Positions 26,193 to 33,641 of a DNA stretch of 64,000 nucleotides are shown piece after piece. The DNA comes from Nocardia amikacinitolerans NBRC 108937 (lineage in GTDB: Bacteria; Actinomycetota; Actinomycetes; Mycobacteriales; Mycobacteriaceae): contig NZ_BDAU01000030.1 in the NCBI RefSeq assembly GCF_001612615.1, positions 62,001 through 126,000 on the forward strand, in the 5' to 3' direction. Numbering within the stretch: position 1 is the stretch's first letter; each line of letters opens with the position of its first letter. The position numbers and the translations under genes are program-made. The notes below the pieces were generated by a model. The model searched no databases. It saw only the letters and a program-made list of their open reading frames with translations, and was not told the origin of the DNA.

Positions 26193-26238
26193 ACGAACAG
26201 CTGAGAGCCAGCCGATGTAGGGGCGGCTCGCTGCGGCA

Positions 26239-26394
26239 TCAACCGCCGAAGAACCACCGCTTGCGCGGTCCCGCCTGCTCGGTGCACGAACACCGCTGCG
26301 TCTTCGGCACATCGCCGAGCACTTGCTCGACATGCTCACCGCACCCGCTGTAGCCGGGCTTGCCGCACTGTCGGCAAGTGATTCGTTGGCACAT
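26239..26394 (-). CDS. Small Cys-rich, possibly zinc-binding protein
   Basis: This is a 51-residue protein with six cysteines in MCQRITCRQCGKPGYSGCGE, then EQVLGDVP and CSC. The CxxC pair and later CSC look like a zinc site. A GGAAAGGAAA ribosome site precedes ATG 26394. Similar tiny proteins with a CGxHVEQVLGDVP core occur widely in actinomycetes without known function. A role as an accessory zinc-finger factor is possible but unproven. Confidence 0.75.
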   Translation of the reverse strand: MCQRITCRQCGKPGYSGCGEHVEQVLGDVPKTQRCSCTEQAGPRKRWFFGG

Positions 26395-26523
26395 CGTGCT
26401 ATTTCCTTTCCTCGAAGACCGGGCCAGGCCACGCGGACGAGCTCCGTCTCTCGCGATCACCGTGTGGTACCGATACCGAGAGTAAGTCGTGGTGTGGCCC
26501 GGCCTCGAGACCGGCAGCCGTGG

Positions 26524-26688
26524 CTATTCGCCGCCCGGGTCTGCCGGTCCCGTGTGCACGGGCACCGGGTGGTTCTCGGGCGGGGTCGCGCCTGCGGACC
26601 AGTCCGGGCCGAGCCCCAGCGCGGCGGCCAAGGCGCCGCCTGCCACTGCCGCGGTGATGATCCTGGTCGACGTAGCGCGATTCGGCAT
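26524..26688 (-). CDS. Small secreted protein
   Basis: This is a 54-residue protein with a signal peptide: basic start MPNRATSTR, hydrophobic Ala/Gly stretch, and a possible cleavage after SAGA near residue 33. That leaves a mature piece of about 20 residues rich in Pro, His and Gly. ATG 26688 follows a CTGGAG site. It could be a small exported peptide or wall-associated protein. Nothing else can be said. Confidence 0.6.
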   Translation of the reverse strand: MPNRATSTRIITAAVAGGALAAALGLGPDWSAGATPPENHPVPVHTGPADPGGE

Positions 26689-26912
26689 CGTGGTCTCCAG
26701 TTCCGTCGAGGGCGGGAGGAAACAGCTACAACGCGAATGCACATTTTGGGACCGGCTAAACCCCGGCTACGGAAATCGACCTCTCCCCGTCCGGCCGCGA
26801 CTGCCTCGGTGGGCCGTGGAAGGTGACCTGGCCCGACCGAACCGGACGGTTGGACCAGGAACTGCGCCCTCTGTGCTATCTCGACGATCAGCCTCCGGAT
26901 GTGGCGAATCCG

Positions 26913-27800
26913 CTACTTCTTGGCGAGGCTGAATTGCATGACGTCGATATAACCATCGCGGAAGAAACGACCGCAGCCGCTCAGGTACTTCGAATAGGTG
27001 TCGTAGGTTTCCGCCGAAGTCACCGCTATCGCTTCGTCGCGATGCTCTTCCAGCGCGTGCGCCCAATGTTCCAGTGTGGTCACGTAATTCGGGCCGAGCG
27101 GATGTACCCGCTCGACATCGAAACCCGCCGCGCGCGCATAGTCGAGAACCCATTCCGGCATCGGCAACTGGCCGCCCGGGAAGATCTCGCGGGCGATGAA
27201 TCTGGCGAACGCGAGTACCTCGCGGTCGAGCGGCAGCCCTTTCGCGCGAAGCTCCTGCCGGTTGTACTGCACGATCGTGTGCAGCAGCATCCGTCCGTCG
27301 GCGGGCAGAATGCGGTGACACTTGTCGAAAAACCATTCGTAGCGCTCGCGCCGGAAATGCTCGAACGCGCCGATGCTGACGATGCGATCCACCGGCTCGT
27401 CGAACTCTTCCCACCCCCGCAACAGCACCCGTCCGCGCCGCGGCCCGCGATGCGCCGCAAGCAGGCCTTCGACGTGCTCGTACTGGTTGCGGCTGAGGGT
27501 CAGACCGACCACGTCGACGTCGTAGTGCTGCATGGCGCGCAGCATCGTCGAACCCCAACCGCACCCGACGTCGAGCAATGTCATGCCGGGGCGCAGATCA
27601 CATTTGCCAAGGGCCAGATCGATTTTGGCCAGCTGCGCTTCCTCGAGGCTCATCCCGTCGCGTTCGAAGTACGCGCAACTGTAGGTGCGAGACGGATCCA
27701 GGAACAGTGCGAAGAATTCGTCGGACACGTCGTAGTGGGACTGGACGTCCGCGTAGAACGGAGCCAGCCCCTCCGCGCCTGTTCCTTTCTCCGGCACCAT
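26913..27800 (-). CDS. Cyclopropane/mycolic-acid-type methyltransferase
   Basis: This is a 295-residue SAM-dependent methyltransferase of the CmaA/MmaA/PcaA and CFA synthase group. The family start VQSHYDVSDEFFALFLDPSRTYSCAYFE is complete with the bicarbonate/lipid-site residues. The SAM motif is LLDVGCGWGS (about 75-84), and GAFEHFRRERYEWFF follows. The tail EFFRDGYIDVMQF-type (here RFFRDGYIDVMQF) is diagnostic. It adds a methylene or methyl group to unsaturated fatty or meromycolate chains at the inner face of the cell envelope. I chose ATG 27800 for its AGGACGACC site and the usual length of about 290. Its presence supports a mycolate-bearing host. Confidence 0.92.
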   Translation of the reverse strand: MVPEKGTGAEGLAPFYADVQSHYDVSDEFFALFLDPSRTYSCAYFERDGMSLEEAQLAKIDLALGKCDLRPGMTLLDVGCGWGSTMLRAMQHYDVDVVGLTLSRNQYEHVEGLLAAHRGPRRGRVLLRGWEEFDEPVDRIVSIGAFEHFRRERYEWFFDKCHRILPADGRMLLHTIVQYNRQELRAKGLPLDREVLAFARFIAREIFPGGQLPMPEWVLDYARAAGFDVERVHPLGPNYVTTLEHWAHALEEHRDEAIAVTSAETYDTYSKYLSGCGRFFRDGYIDVMQFSLAKK

Positions 27801-28029
27801 GGTCGTCCTCGCTGGGTGAAAGGTGCGTTTCACAGAAACGCCAGAGCGATGCCCGCGGGAAACTTGGGCAATATCGGATATGTGGGTTCCCCCGGAGGTC
27901 GGCCCCGTGTTCCGTTGGAAAGGCCCGGGGCCGACCGTCGTGCGGGCAACCGTTTTCCCTCGGTCATGAGGGCGTACCACAAATTACTCCGCGGCGAGCT
28001 GTCGAGGGTGCGATCGCGCGGAATGTAGG

Positions 28030-29664
28030 TCAGGCCGACATGGGTACATCGACATAGGCCGGACCGTGCTGGTTGGACAGCGCGACCGTGGTACCTGCGA
28101 CGGTTTCGTCCCCGTACAGGTGGTCCTTGGTGTCGATGATCATCGTCAGCTTGTGCCCCGCCGGGATGCGGTAGTCGGCGGCCTGCATTCGGACGTGCAC
28201 CGCGGTCGGCCGGCCCGGCTCGGCATTCCGAACGGTGACGGGGGCATGGGTGATGATCCGCAGGTGACCGGTGAACGGGTTGTGATCGAACAAGTAGGCA
28301 ATGACGGTCACCGTCTTGTCGGACGGGGTGACGGTGAGCTGCACCTCGGGGACACCGGCGATGCGCTGAGGCTCGGGGAACGGTTCGGTGGTCCAGACCG
28401 CCGCGGCGCCGCGGTCGACGTCGTCGAGCAGTTGGCGCTTGGGCATGAGCAGTCGTTCCAGGAATCCATCGAACACCAGTGCACTGGCCGCCCTGACCTC
28501 TTCGGTGCCCGCCTGAATGCTCTGGTCACAGGTCCGCGCGGGAACCGTCGTCAACGCACCGTCGGTGGATGCGCCGCTCGGCGAGTTCAGGTAGTAGCGC
28601 AGCATCGAGTTCGACCAGGATTTCAGGTCCGCGCCTGCTTCCATGGCGAAGTTGTACATGGTCTCGGTGTGCACGATGCCGTCGCGATCGATGCCGTTGT
28701 CCACATCGCGCAGGTGGTGGTCCAGCCAGTCGTAGGCGGCTTCCGTGGTCCGGGTGTACACGCCCAGGGTGAGCCCGGGAATCTCCACCGCGCCGTGGTC
28801 GCCGATGGCGAGGTCGAGGCGCTTGGGGCCGGGGTAACGATCGAACCAATCGAGCAACTGGTTCTGCGGAAAGATGGTCTCGTGCCAGTAGCTGGTGAAA
28901 AAGGTTGGCACGGGACGTATTTCGGCCAGACGCGCGGGCGAGCGAGGTTCCGCCCACTCGAGCACCTCCTCGATGTTGGTGTTGTTCCGGAAGTCTTCGA
29001 GGACCTTCACCAGTCCGGGGCTTGGCCGGTCGCTGATCGCGGCGAGGGCTTCCGCGGCCGCGATGTGCCGGGTCCGGTTGTCGTAGAGCGCCTGGCCGAG
29101 GTCCGCCCACGTGCTCAGCGCGACCACCGCCCCGACCCGTTCGTCCGCGTTGGCGACCAGCTGGCTGATGCCGGAACCGTAGGAGATGCCGAGCATGCCG
29201 ATGCGGTCCGGGTCCGCGCGGAGTTCGGTCTTGGCGAGCGCCCAGTCGATGACCTTGCGTCCGTCCGCGACGTCCTCGGGACCGGCCACCGTCAGTTCCC
29301 CTCCGGAACCCGGTAGTCCGCGTTCGGTGTACGCGACGACGGCGTAGCGGCGCATCAACAACCTGATGATGGCGCCGCCGTACATCTTCCAGCCGGCGGG
29401 GTCCAGTCCGGCGGGCAGGATGATGAGCGGGTGGGGGCCGCCGGTGAGCGGCCATGCGGCGAAGGCGTCGAGCGGCACGCCGTCCGCGCCGGGGATCTGC
29501 TCGGCGCCGAGGCGGCACTGGGTGCGGACCGCGGCGATGTCGTCGACGAGGTCGGCGGGGACCCGGCTCGCGTCTCCGGTGAGCAGATCGTGCACGACCG
29601 CGTCGACGTCGTGCTCCTGATCGGGGGAAAGCAGTCGCAGTCGGTCCTGGCGAGGCTGTGTCAT
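28030..29664 (-). CDS. CocE/NonD-family alpha/beta hydrolase, cytoplasmic form
   Basis: This is a 544-residue hydrolase of the S15/CocE superfamily. The nucleophile motif is GISYGS (about 158-163), in the context RIGMLGISYGSGISQLVAN. The C-terminal beta-jelly roll typical of this family follows from about residue 400 (PEVQLTVTPSDKTVTVIAYLF, then GHKLTMIID). There is no signal peptide, in contrast to the homologue at 1889-3697. ATG 29664 has GGAAAGGAA upstream. It stands alone between a methyltransferase gene (229 bp away, same strand) and a gene-poor stretch. An acyl-ester or peptide-ester substrate is likely, but unknown. Confidence 0.82.
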   Translation of the reverse strand: MTQPRQDRLRLLSPDQEHDVDAVVHDLLTGDASRVPADLVDDIAAVRTQCRLGAEQIPGADGVPLDAFAAWPLTGGPHPLIILPAGLDPAGWKMYGGAIIRLLMRRYAVVAYTERGLPGSGGELTVAGPEDVADGRKVIDWALAKTELRADPDRIGMLGISYGSGISQLVANADERVGAVVALSTWADLGQALYDNRTRHIAAAEALAAISDRPSPGLVKVLEDFRNNTNIEEVLEWAEPRSPARLAEIRPVPTFFTSYWHETIFPQNQLLDWFDRYPGPKRLDLAIGDHGAVEIPGLTLGVYTRTTEAAYDWLDHHLRDVDNGIDRDGIVHTETMYNFAMEAGADLKSWSNSMLRYYLNSPSGASTDGALTTVPARTCDQSIQAGTEEVRAASALVFDGFLERLLMPKRQLLDDVDRGAAAVWTTEPFPEPQRIAGVPEVQLTVTPSDKTVTVIAYLFDHNPFTGHLRIITHAPVTVRNAEPGRPTAVHVRMQAADYRIPAGHKLTMIIDTKDHLYGDETVAGTTVALSNQHGPAYVDVPMSA

Positions 29665-30009
29665 GTCGTTCCTTTCCGTTTCCGTGCGAAGGGTTTTCCT
29701 GATGTCGCGCCGCCGGTTTCACGAGGGCGCGCGGATATCGGAATCACGAACAATGCGAATTCCGCGGTCGGAGAGTCCGATTCGCAGACAGCCGAAATCA
29801 CCCAGCGCTACCCCCAAGGGAAGCCGGGGCTTAGAAATGGCGATGAACTGCCAATACAGCGATGACTATTCGAGGAATCGAACTGTACGCACTACGTCCA
29901 CTATCGCCGGAGACCTACCGATGACCATACCGCGCCCCCTGCTCGTAGGGTCCACACAACCGAGGTACGAAGATCCCGTGATCCTATCTCATTCTGCGGA
30001 TGAGAGGTG
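29665..30009. other. Gene-free stretch, no function seen
   Basis: About 345 bp carry no supported gene. It is somewhat AT-richer than its surroundings near 29740-29990, as is often seen beside insertion-element debris. The transposase remnant begins directly after it. Confidence 0.45.
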
Positions 30010-30290
30010 TTGGGGCGCTGCGTGATTGGCTCGGTGCACGAGCTGCAGGCGCAGGGCTGGATTGTGCTGGGCGACAAGGGTTACCAGGGTGGCGAAGGGG
30101 TTCTGACGCCATACAAAGGACGACGCAAATCAGGGTCGCAGAAGAACGCCAACCGGGCCCACGCGCCTTGCGCGGCCTGGACGAGCGAGCGTTCGCGCAG
30201 CTCGAGACTTGGAAGATCCTCGCGAAACGACGCTGCTGCCCGTTCGAGGCCGGACGACTCGCGCGAGCCATTCAGGATGAAAGGCTCAGT
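30010..30290 (+). pseudogene. Transposase remnant (IS5-type DDE), frameshifted
   Basis: Two plus-strand frames carry the C-terminal end of an IS5-like transposase. The first reads VLGDKGYQGGEGVLTPYKGR and RKSGSQKNANRAH. The next frame reads RALRGLDERAFAQLETWKIL and AKRRCCPFEAGRLARAIQ. A single frameshift near 30165 joins them, and neither end is intact. This is an old, inactive insertion element. Confidence 0.82.
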
Positions 30291-30398
30291 GGTACACCAC
30301 CCACACCGAGTCCGAGCACGAGTTACAGCTCGGATGACCGGTGGACCTGCAGTCGGGCCCAGTCACACGAAGTCGGGCTGGAGTACTAGCCCGAATGA

Positions 30399-30438
30399 AT
30401 GTCACACCACCGCACCACGGGGCCGCACGGTGTGACAT
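30399..30438 (-). terminator. Strong inverted repeat downstream of the EF-hand gene
   Basis: ATGTCACACC (30399-30408) and GGTGTGACAT (30429-30438) form a perfect 10-bp stem with a 20-base loop, 60 bp past the EF-hand stop. It may end that transcript, although no T-tract follows. It could also be an insertion-element end, since the transposase remnant lies just to its left. Confidence 0.45.
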
Positions 30439-30497
30439 CCATTCAGGGGTTCACATGCCGTTCAGGTGTTCTCGAGTACCCACCTGGCGAGCTCGGA

Positions 30498-31049
30498 TCA
30501 GACGTGTCCGAAGAAGAGGCTGCCCGCGGCGTCCGGGTCGTTCGAGAAGTAGTACTCGTGTGCCGCCCGGATGAACTCCTGCCGCGAGATAACGCCATCC
30601 CCGTCGAGGTCCAGCTTGTGGAAACCCTCGATCGCGTCGGGCTGGGAAACCTTCATGACCTTCCGCAGCCAGGTCTCGTACTCATCCTTGCTGATCTCGT
30701 TGTCGCCGTTGGCATCAATGCAGTCGAATACCACGTGGGCACCGGCCTCGACAATGTTGAGCCGGCTGGTGTCGATGCTGGCAAGACGGTTGGCCTGGAC
30801 GAACTGCTCCTTCGTCAACCTCTCGGCACTCGGCTGCGCGTGACGGATCAGCTCCATCCAGTACATCTGGAAGTAGGCCTGGACGTAGCCGGAGCGCGGG
30901 TCGTCCTTGCCGGCCCGGAAGACGCTGGTGTAGCGGTCGATGAGCTGCTGGAAGTCGGACCACTCCAGGTAGCCGTCATTGTTGGCGTCCATGGTGTCGA
31001 ACTCCCGTTCCAGCTTGCGCTGGACGAGATCTGTTGCCATCGCTGTCAT
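30498..31049 (-). CDS. Calerythrin-like EF-hand calcium-binding protein
   Basis: This is a 183-residue calcium-binding protein like calerythrin of Saccharopolyspora. It has three canonical EF-hand loops: DANNDGYLEWSD (about residues 20-31), DANGDNEISKDE (about 113-124) and DLDGDGVISRQE (about 147-158). The expected second loop (around SIDTSRLNIVEA) lacks the acidic ligands. That one-degenerate-of-four pattern is the same as in calerythrin. ATG 31049 is preceded by AAAGGAC. It probably buffers or senses cytoplasmic calcium. An inverted repeat in its upstream region may control it. Confidence 0.9.
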   Translation of the reverse strand: MTAMATDLVQRKLEREFDTMDANNDGYLEWSDFQQLIDRYTSVFRAGKDDPRSGYVQAYFQMYWMELIRHAQPSAERLTKEQFVQANRLASIDTSRLNIVEAGAHVVFDCIDANGDNEISKDEYETWLRKVMKVSQPDAIEGFHKLDLDGDGVISRQEFIRAAHEYYFSNDPDAAGSLFFGHV

Positions 31050-31087
31050 GAGCCTGTCCTTTCCGGAGCAAGTTTCATGGGAGTCGC

Positions 31088-31107
31088 GCTGACCACAGCC
31101 GGTCAGC
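31088..31107 (-). promoter_or_regulatory. Inverted repeat upstream of the EF-hand gene
   Basis: GCTGACC-ACAGCC-GGTCAGC has perfect 7-bp arms and lies 39-58 bp before the EF-hand start codon. It could be a repressor operator or a hairpin in the mRNA leader. Confidence 0.5.
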
Positions 31108-31374
31108 ACGTCGTGACGACTGACAAACCGGGCAAAACGTGACCATCCTCCCACATGTCCGGCGCATTCGATAGGTCCAGCTTGCGAGGTAGCGCGCACG
31201 GTTCGGTGGCCTGAGGTTCACTCCCGGGTAGCGGACACCGCGTGGCGTTATGTCCAGGAGACCACCGCGTTGCTCGCCGCACGTGCGCCGTCGCAGCGGT
31301 CGACACTGCGCAAAGCCCGACTGGGCCGGTGTCGGCGGATCGACCGCTGTCCGGGTCGAGTGAGCGGTTCGGTG
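31108..31374. other. Gene-free stretch between the EF-hand and thrS genes
   Basis: With the inverted repeat at 31088 this makes about 325 bp without a gene. It must hold the EF-hand promoter on its left. On its right it is only the 3' flank of thrS. I see no coding frame with homology and no other clear site. Confidence 0.4.
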
Positions 31375-32592
31375 TCAGTCGGTCCACAAGTGGGTGTTGT
31401 GGTGGGCGGTCAGGGTGCGGATATGTGCGATGGCGGTGGTGGTGGGTTGGGTGGGTAGACGGCGGCCGTCTCGCAATCGGATGGACACTTCGTCGTTCGC
31501 GGTCTCGGCGGGGCCGAGGATGAATTGGTATGGGGTCAGGCGGGTTTCGCGCACCCGTGCGGACAGGCTGCCGGATTCGGGGCCGATCACGCGGGCGCGC
31601 AAGCCTGCGTCGATACACCGGTCGCGGAGGTCGTCGGCGGCGGCTTGTTCGGCGGCGGAGATCGGCAGCACCGCGATCTGCGAGGGGGCCAGCCAGGCGG
31701 GGAGGGCGCCGCCGTGGTGTTCGATCAAGTGGGCGACGGCGCGTTCGACGCTGCCGATGATGCTGCGGTGCACCATGACCGGTCGGTGTTTGCCGCCGTC
31801 GGGGCCAATGTAGTGCAGGTCGAATCGCTCGGGCTGGTAGAAGTCGACCTGCACGGTGGACAGGGTGGATTCCCGTCCGGCGTGATCGGCGACCTGGACG
31901 TCGATCTTCGGGCCGTAGAACGCCGCCTCACCCTCGACCGCCTGATAGGACAATCCGGCCCCGTCCAGCACCTCGCGCAACAACTTGCTCGCCCGCGACC
32001 ACATATCCGGTGCCGCAACGTATTTCCCGGTCGCACCGGGCAGCGACAACCGGTAGCGTGCGGCGGTGATCCCCATGGCGCGATACGCGGACCCGATCAG
32101 CGCCAAGGCGTCGGCGACCTCGTCGGCAACCTGGTCCAGTGTGCAGAAGATGTGCGCGTCGTTGAGCTGAATGGCGCGCACACGGGTCAAACCGCCCAGC
32201 ACCCCGGACAATTCGGAGCGATACATCGCGCCGAGTTCGGCGATCCGTAGCGGCAGCTCGCGGTAGCTGTGCGAACGTGATCGGTAGATCACCGCGTGAC
32301 CGGGACACAGGCTGGGTCGCAACACCACCTGCTCGCCGCCGACGTCCATCGGCGGGTACATGCCGTCGCTGTAATGCGCCCAGTGTCCGGAGATCTCGTA
32401 CAGCTCGCGCTTCCCGAGCACCGGCGAATACACGTGCTGGTAGCCCGCCCGTCGTTCCGCGGCGCGGATGTACTCCTCGAGGGTGTGGCGCACGATCGCG
32501 CCGTCGGGCAGCCAGTACGGCAAGCCCGCTCCGATCAGCGGATCGGTGTCGAACACGTCGAGTTCGCGGCCGAGTTTTCGATGATCGTGCAC
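31375..32592 (-). CDS. thrS: Threonyl-tRNA synthetase lacking TGS and editing domains
   Basis: This 405-residue class II synthetase charges tRNA-Thr but is about 230 residues shorter than the usual enzyme. It has only the catalytic core and the anticodon-binding domain; the N-terminal TGS and editing (N2) domains are absent. The zinc ligands are intact: Cys96 in LCPGH, His147 in LNDAHIFC and His275 in MVHRSIIGS. Motif 2 (YRSELSGVLGGLTRVR) and motif 3 (SIIGSVERAVAHLIEHHGG) are present. The start is GTG 32592 behind GGGAGGAG. Such short forms occur as second copies and as inhibitor-resistant paralogues. A Thr-codon leader peptide and a hairpin precede the gene. Confidence 0.93.
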   Translation of the reverse strand: MHDHRKLGRELDVFDTDPLIGAGLPYWLPDGAIVRHTLEEYIRAAERRAGYQHVYSPVLGKRELYEISGHWAHYSDGMYPPMDVGGEQVVLRPSLCPGHAVIYRSRSHSYRELPLRIAELGAMYRSELSGVLGGLTRVRAIQLNDAHIFCTLDQVADEVADALALIGSAYRAMGITAARYRLSLPGATGKYVAAPDMWSRASKLLREVLDGAGLSYQAVEGEAAFYGPKIDVQVADHAGRESTLSTVQVDFYQPERFDLHYIGPDGGKHRPVMVHRSIIGSVERAVAHLIEHHGGALPAWLAPSQIAVLPISAAEQAAADDLRDRCIDAGLRARVIGPESGSLSARVRETRLTPYQFILGPAETANDEVSIRLRDGRRLPTQPTTTAIAHIRTLTAHHNTHLWTD

Positions 32593-32632
32593 GGGGGTCT
32601 CCTCCCGGTCGAGGGCGAATGACCACGTGCGA

Positions 32633-32658
32633 AAGCCCCGGGCATCCGCCCGGGGCTT
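32633..32658 (-). terminator. Attenuator hairpin in the thrS leader
   Basis: A perfect 11-bp stem (AAGCCCCGGGC / GCCCGGGGCTT) with a four-base loop lies between the leader-peptide stop (32674) and the thrS start (32592). On the transcript it is followed by a short pyrimidine run. Position and strength suit an attenuator that stops transcription when threonyl-tRNA is plentiful. Confidence 0.78.
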
Positions 32659-32673
32659 CGATCAGAACAGGGT

Positions 32674-32724
32674 TCAGCGCGCCGGGACGTCGTCCGGCGT
32701 CGTCGTGGACTGAGCGCGCTGCAT
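32674..32724 (-). CDS. Leader peptide with three Thr codons upstream of thrS
   Basis: From ATG 32724 a 16-residue peptide can be read, MQRAQSTTTPDDVPAR, ending in TGA at 32674. Residues 7-9 are three consecutive ACG codons for threonine. An 11-bp hairpin starts 15 bases after the stop. Ribosome stalling at these codons when charged tRNA-Thr is scarce would alter leader folding and let transcription into thrS proceed. The layout is that of a classic amino-acid attenuator. The peptide and codons are seen directly; the mechanism is inferred. No strong ribosome site precedes the ATG, so translation may be leaderless or weak. Confidence 0.72.
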   Translation of the reverse strand: MQRAQSTTTPDDVPAR

Positions 32725-32840
32725 GCCCCGGACGCTACACCCGATGCCCCCACCGAACAACGGAAATACCGCCGCCCCGATCACCGTGCCGCGGCTCGCA
32801 CGAAGTCAGCGAAGCGGCTCGTCCATCGCGCGGCGACGAC

Positions 32841-32992
32841 TCAATGAGCGGTCGTACCTCGCCGGAAGAGCTCGGCGTCGCCGAGGCGCTGCCCGCCGTC
32901 GATCACGAAGGTCTCTCCCGTCACCCAGCTCGCGGCATCGGAGACGAGGAAGGCGATGGCGGAACCGACGTGGGGCGGCGTCAGCCTTTCGA
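32841..32992 (-). pseudogene. C-terminal remnant of a short-chain dehydrogenase
   Basis: A minus-strand frame ending in TGA at 32841 reads RLTPPHVGSAIAFLVSDAAS, then WVTGETFVIDGGQRLGD. This is the C-terminal tail of a short-chain dehydrogenase/reductase. It overlaps the stop of the TetR gene, and nothing upstream of about 32992 belongs to it. An SDR gene has therefore been truncated right up to the TetR coding end. Confidence 0.8.
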
Positions 32993-33610
32993 CGCGTAGG
33001 TCTCCAGGTACGCGGTGACGAGCCGACGCGCTTCGTCGATCGTGGCGGCATCACCGGACGGGGAGCGGCGGAACGCCACGTCGAAGAGCCGGTCACCGGC
33101 TTCGTAGGCCAGCTCCAGAACGAATCGGGGGGTGTCGGCGCGGATCAGGTCGCGCTCGAGCAGGTAGCGCCAGAGCTGCTCCGCTTGCGACACATCGAAT
33201 TCGCGCGCCATCACGCTGAGCGTCGAGTTGCGACCCCGGTACCAGAGCTCGACGAAACTCGGGTGCTCGCGGTAGTAGGCGAGCAGCATGTCGACGACCG
33301 AGTCGCAGGCCTCGCGCAAGGTGCGCGCCTCGGCGTGGTCTAGCGCCGCGGTGAGACGTTCGTCGAGCGCGCTCACGTGGCGCCGCACGAGCTCGGCGTC
33401 GACTTGATGCCGGTCGGCGAAGTAGTGGTAGACCGACGCGATGGGAATGCCCGCCCGCTCGCCGATCGCCTTGAGCGTGGCGGCCTCGTAGCCCTGCTCG
33501 CCGAGCAGTGTCTCGGCCGCGTCGAGGATCGCGTGCACGCGCTCGATTCCCCGGCGCTGCACCGGGGCCGGACGCGCCGACGTCCGAGTCGTCGCCTGCT
33601 TGTCGAACAC
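32981..33610 (-). CDS. TetR-family regulator
   Basis: This is a 209-residue TetR-type repressor. The helix-turn-helix is RVHAILDAAETLLGEQGYEA, then TLKAIGERAGIPIASVYHYF (about 24-65). The remaining helices form the ligand domain. The start is GTG 33610. A near-perfect palindrome overlaps it, which suggests tight autorepression and a very short mRNA leader. The gene lies 31 bp downstream of the PucR-type gene on the same strand, so it could also be read from there. Its former target may be the SDR gene whose tail survives immediately downstream. Confidence 0.87.
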   Translation of the reverse strand: MFDKQATTRTSARPAPVQRRGIERVHAILDAAETLLGEQGYEAATLKAIGERAGIPIASVYHYFADRHQVDAELVRRHVSALDERLTAALDHAEARTLREACDSVVDMLLAYYREHPSFVELWYRGRNSTLSVMAREFDVSQAEQLWRYLLERDLIRADTPRFVLELAYEAGDRLFDVAFRRSPSGDAATIDEARRLVTAYLETYASKG

Positions 33611-33623
33611 GATTCGAAATCGT
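33609..33623 (-). promoter_or_regulatory. Operator over the TetR start codon
   Basis: ACGATT-CGA-AATCGT is a perfect palindrome with a three-base centre and overlaps the GTG start at 33610. A repressor bound here would block both transcription and translation of its own gene. Confidence 0.6.
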
Positions 33624-33641
33624 AACAGCCCGCGGTGGCCG

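Noticed and set aside
31108..31374. A possible gene in the stretch with WRYVQETTALLAARAPSQ-like text
   Set aside because: No start codon with a ribosome site and no recognisable fold. The frame is not sustained.
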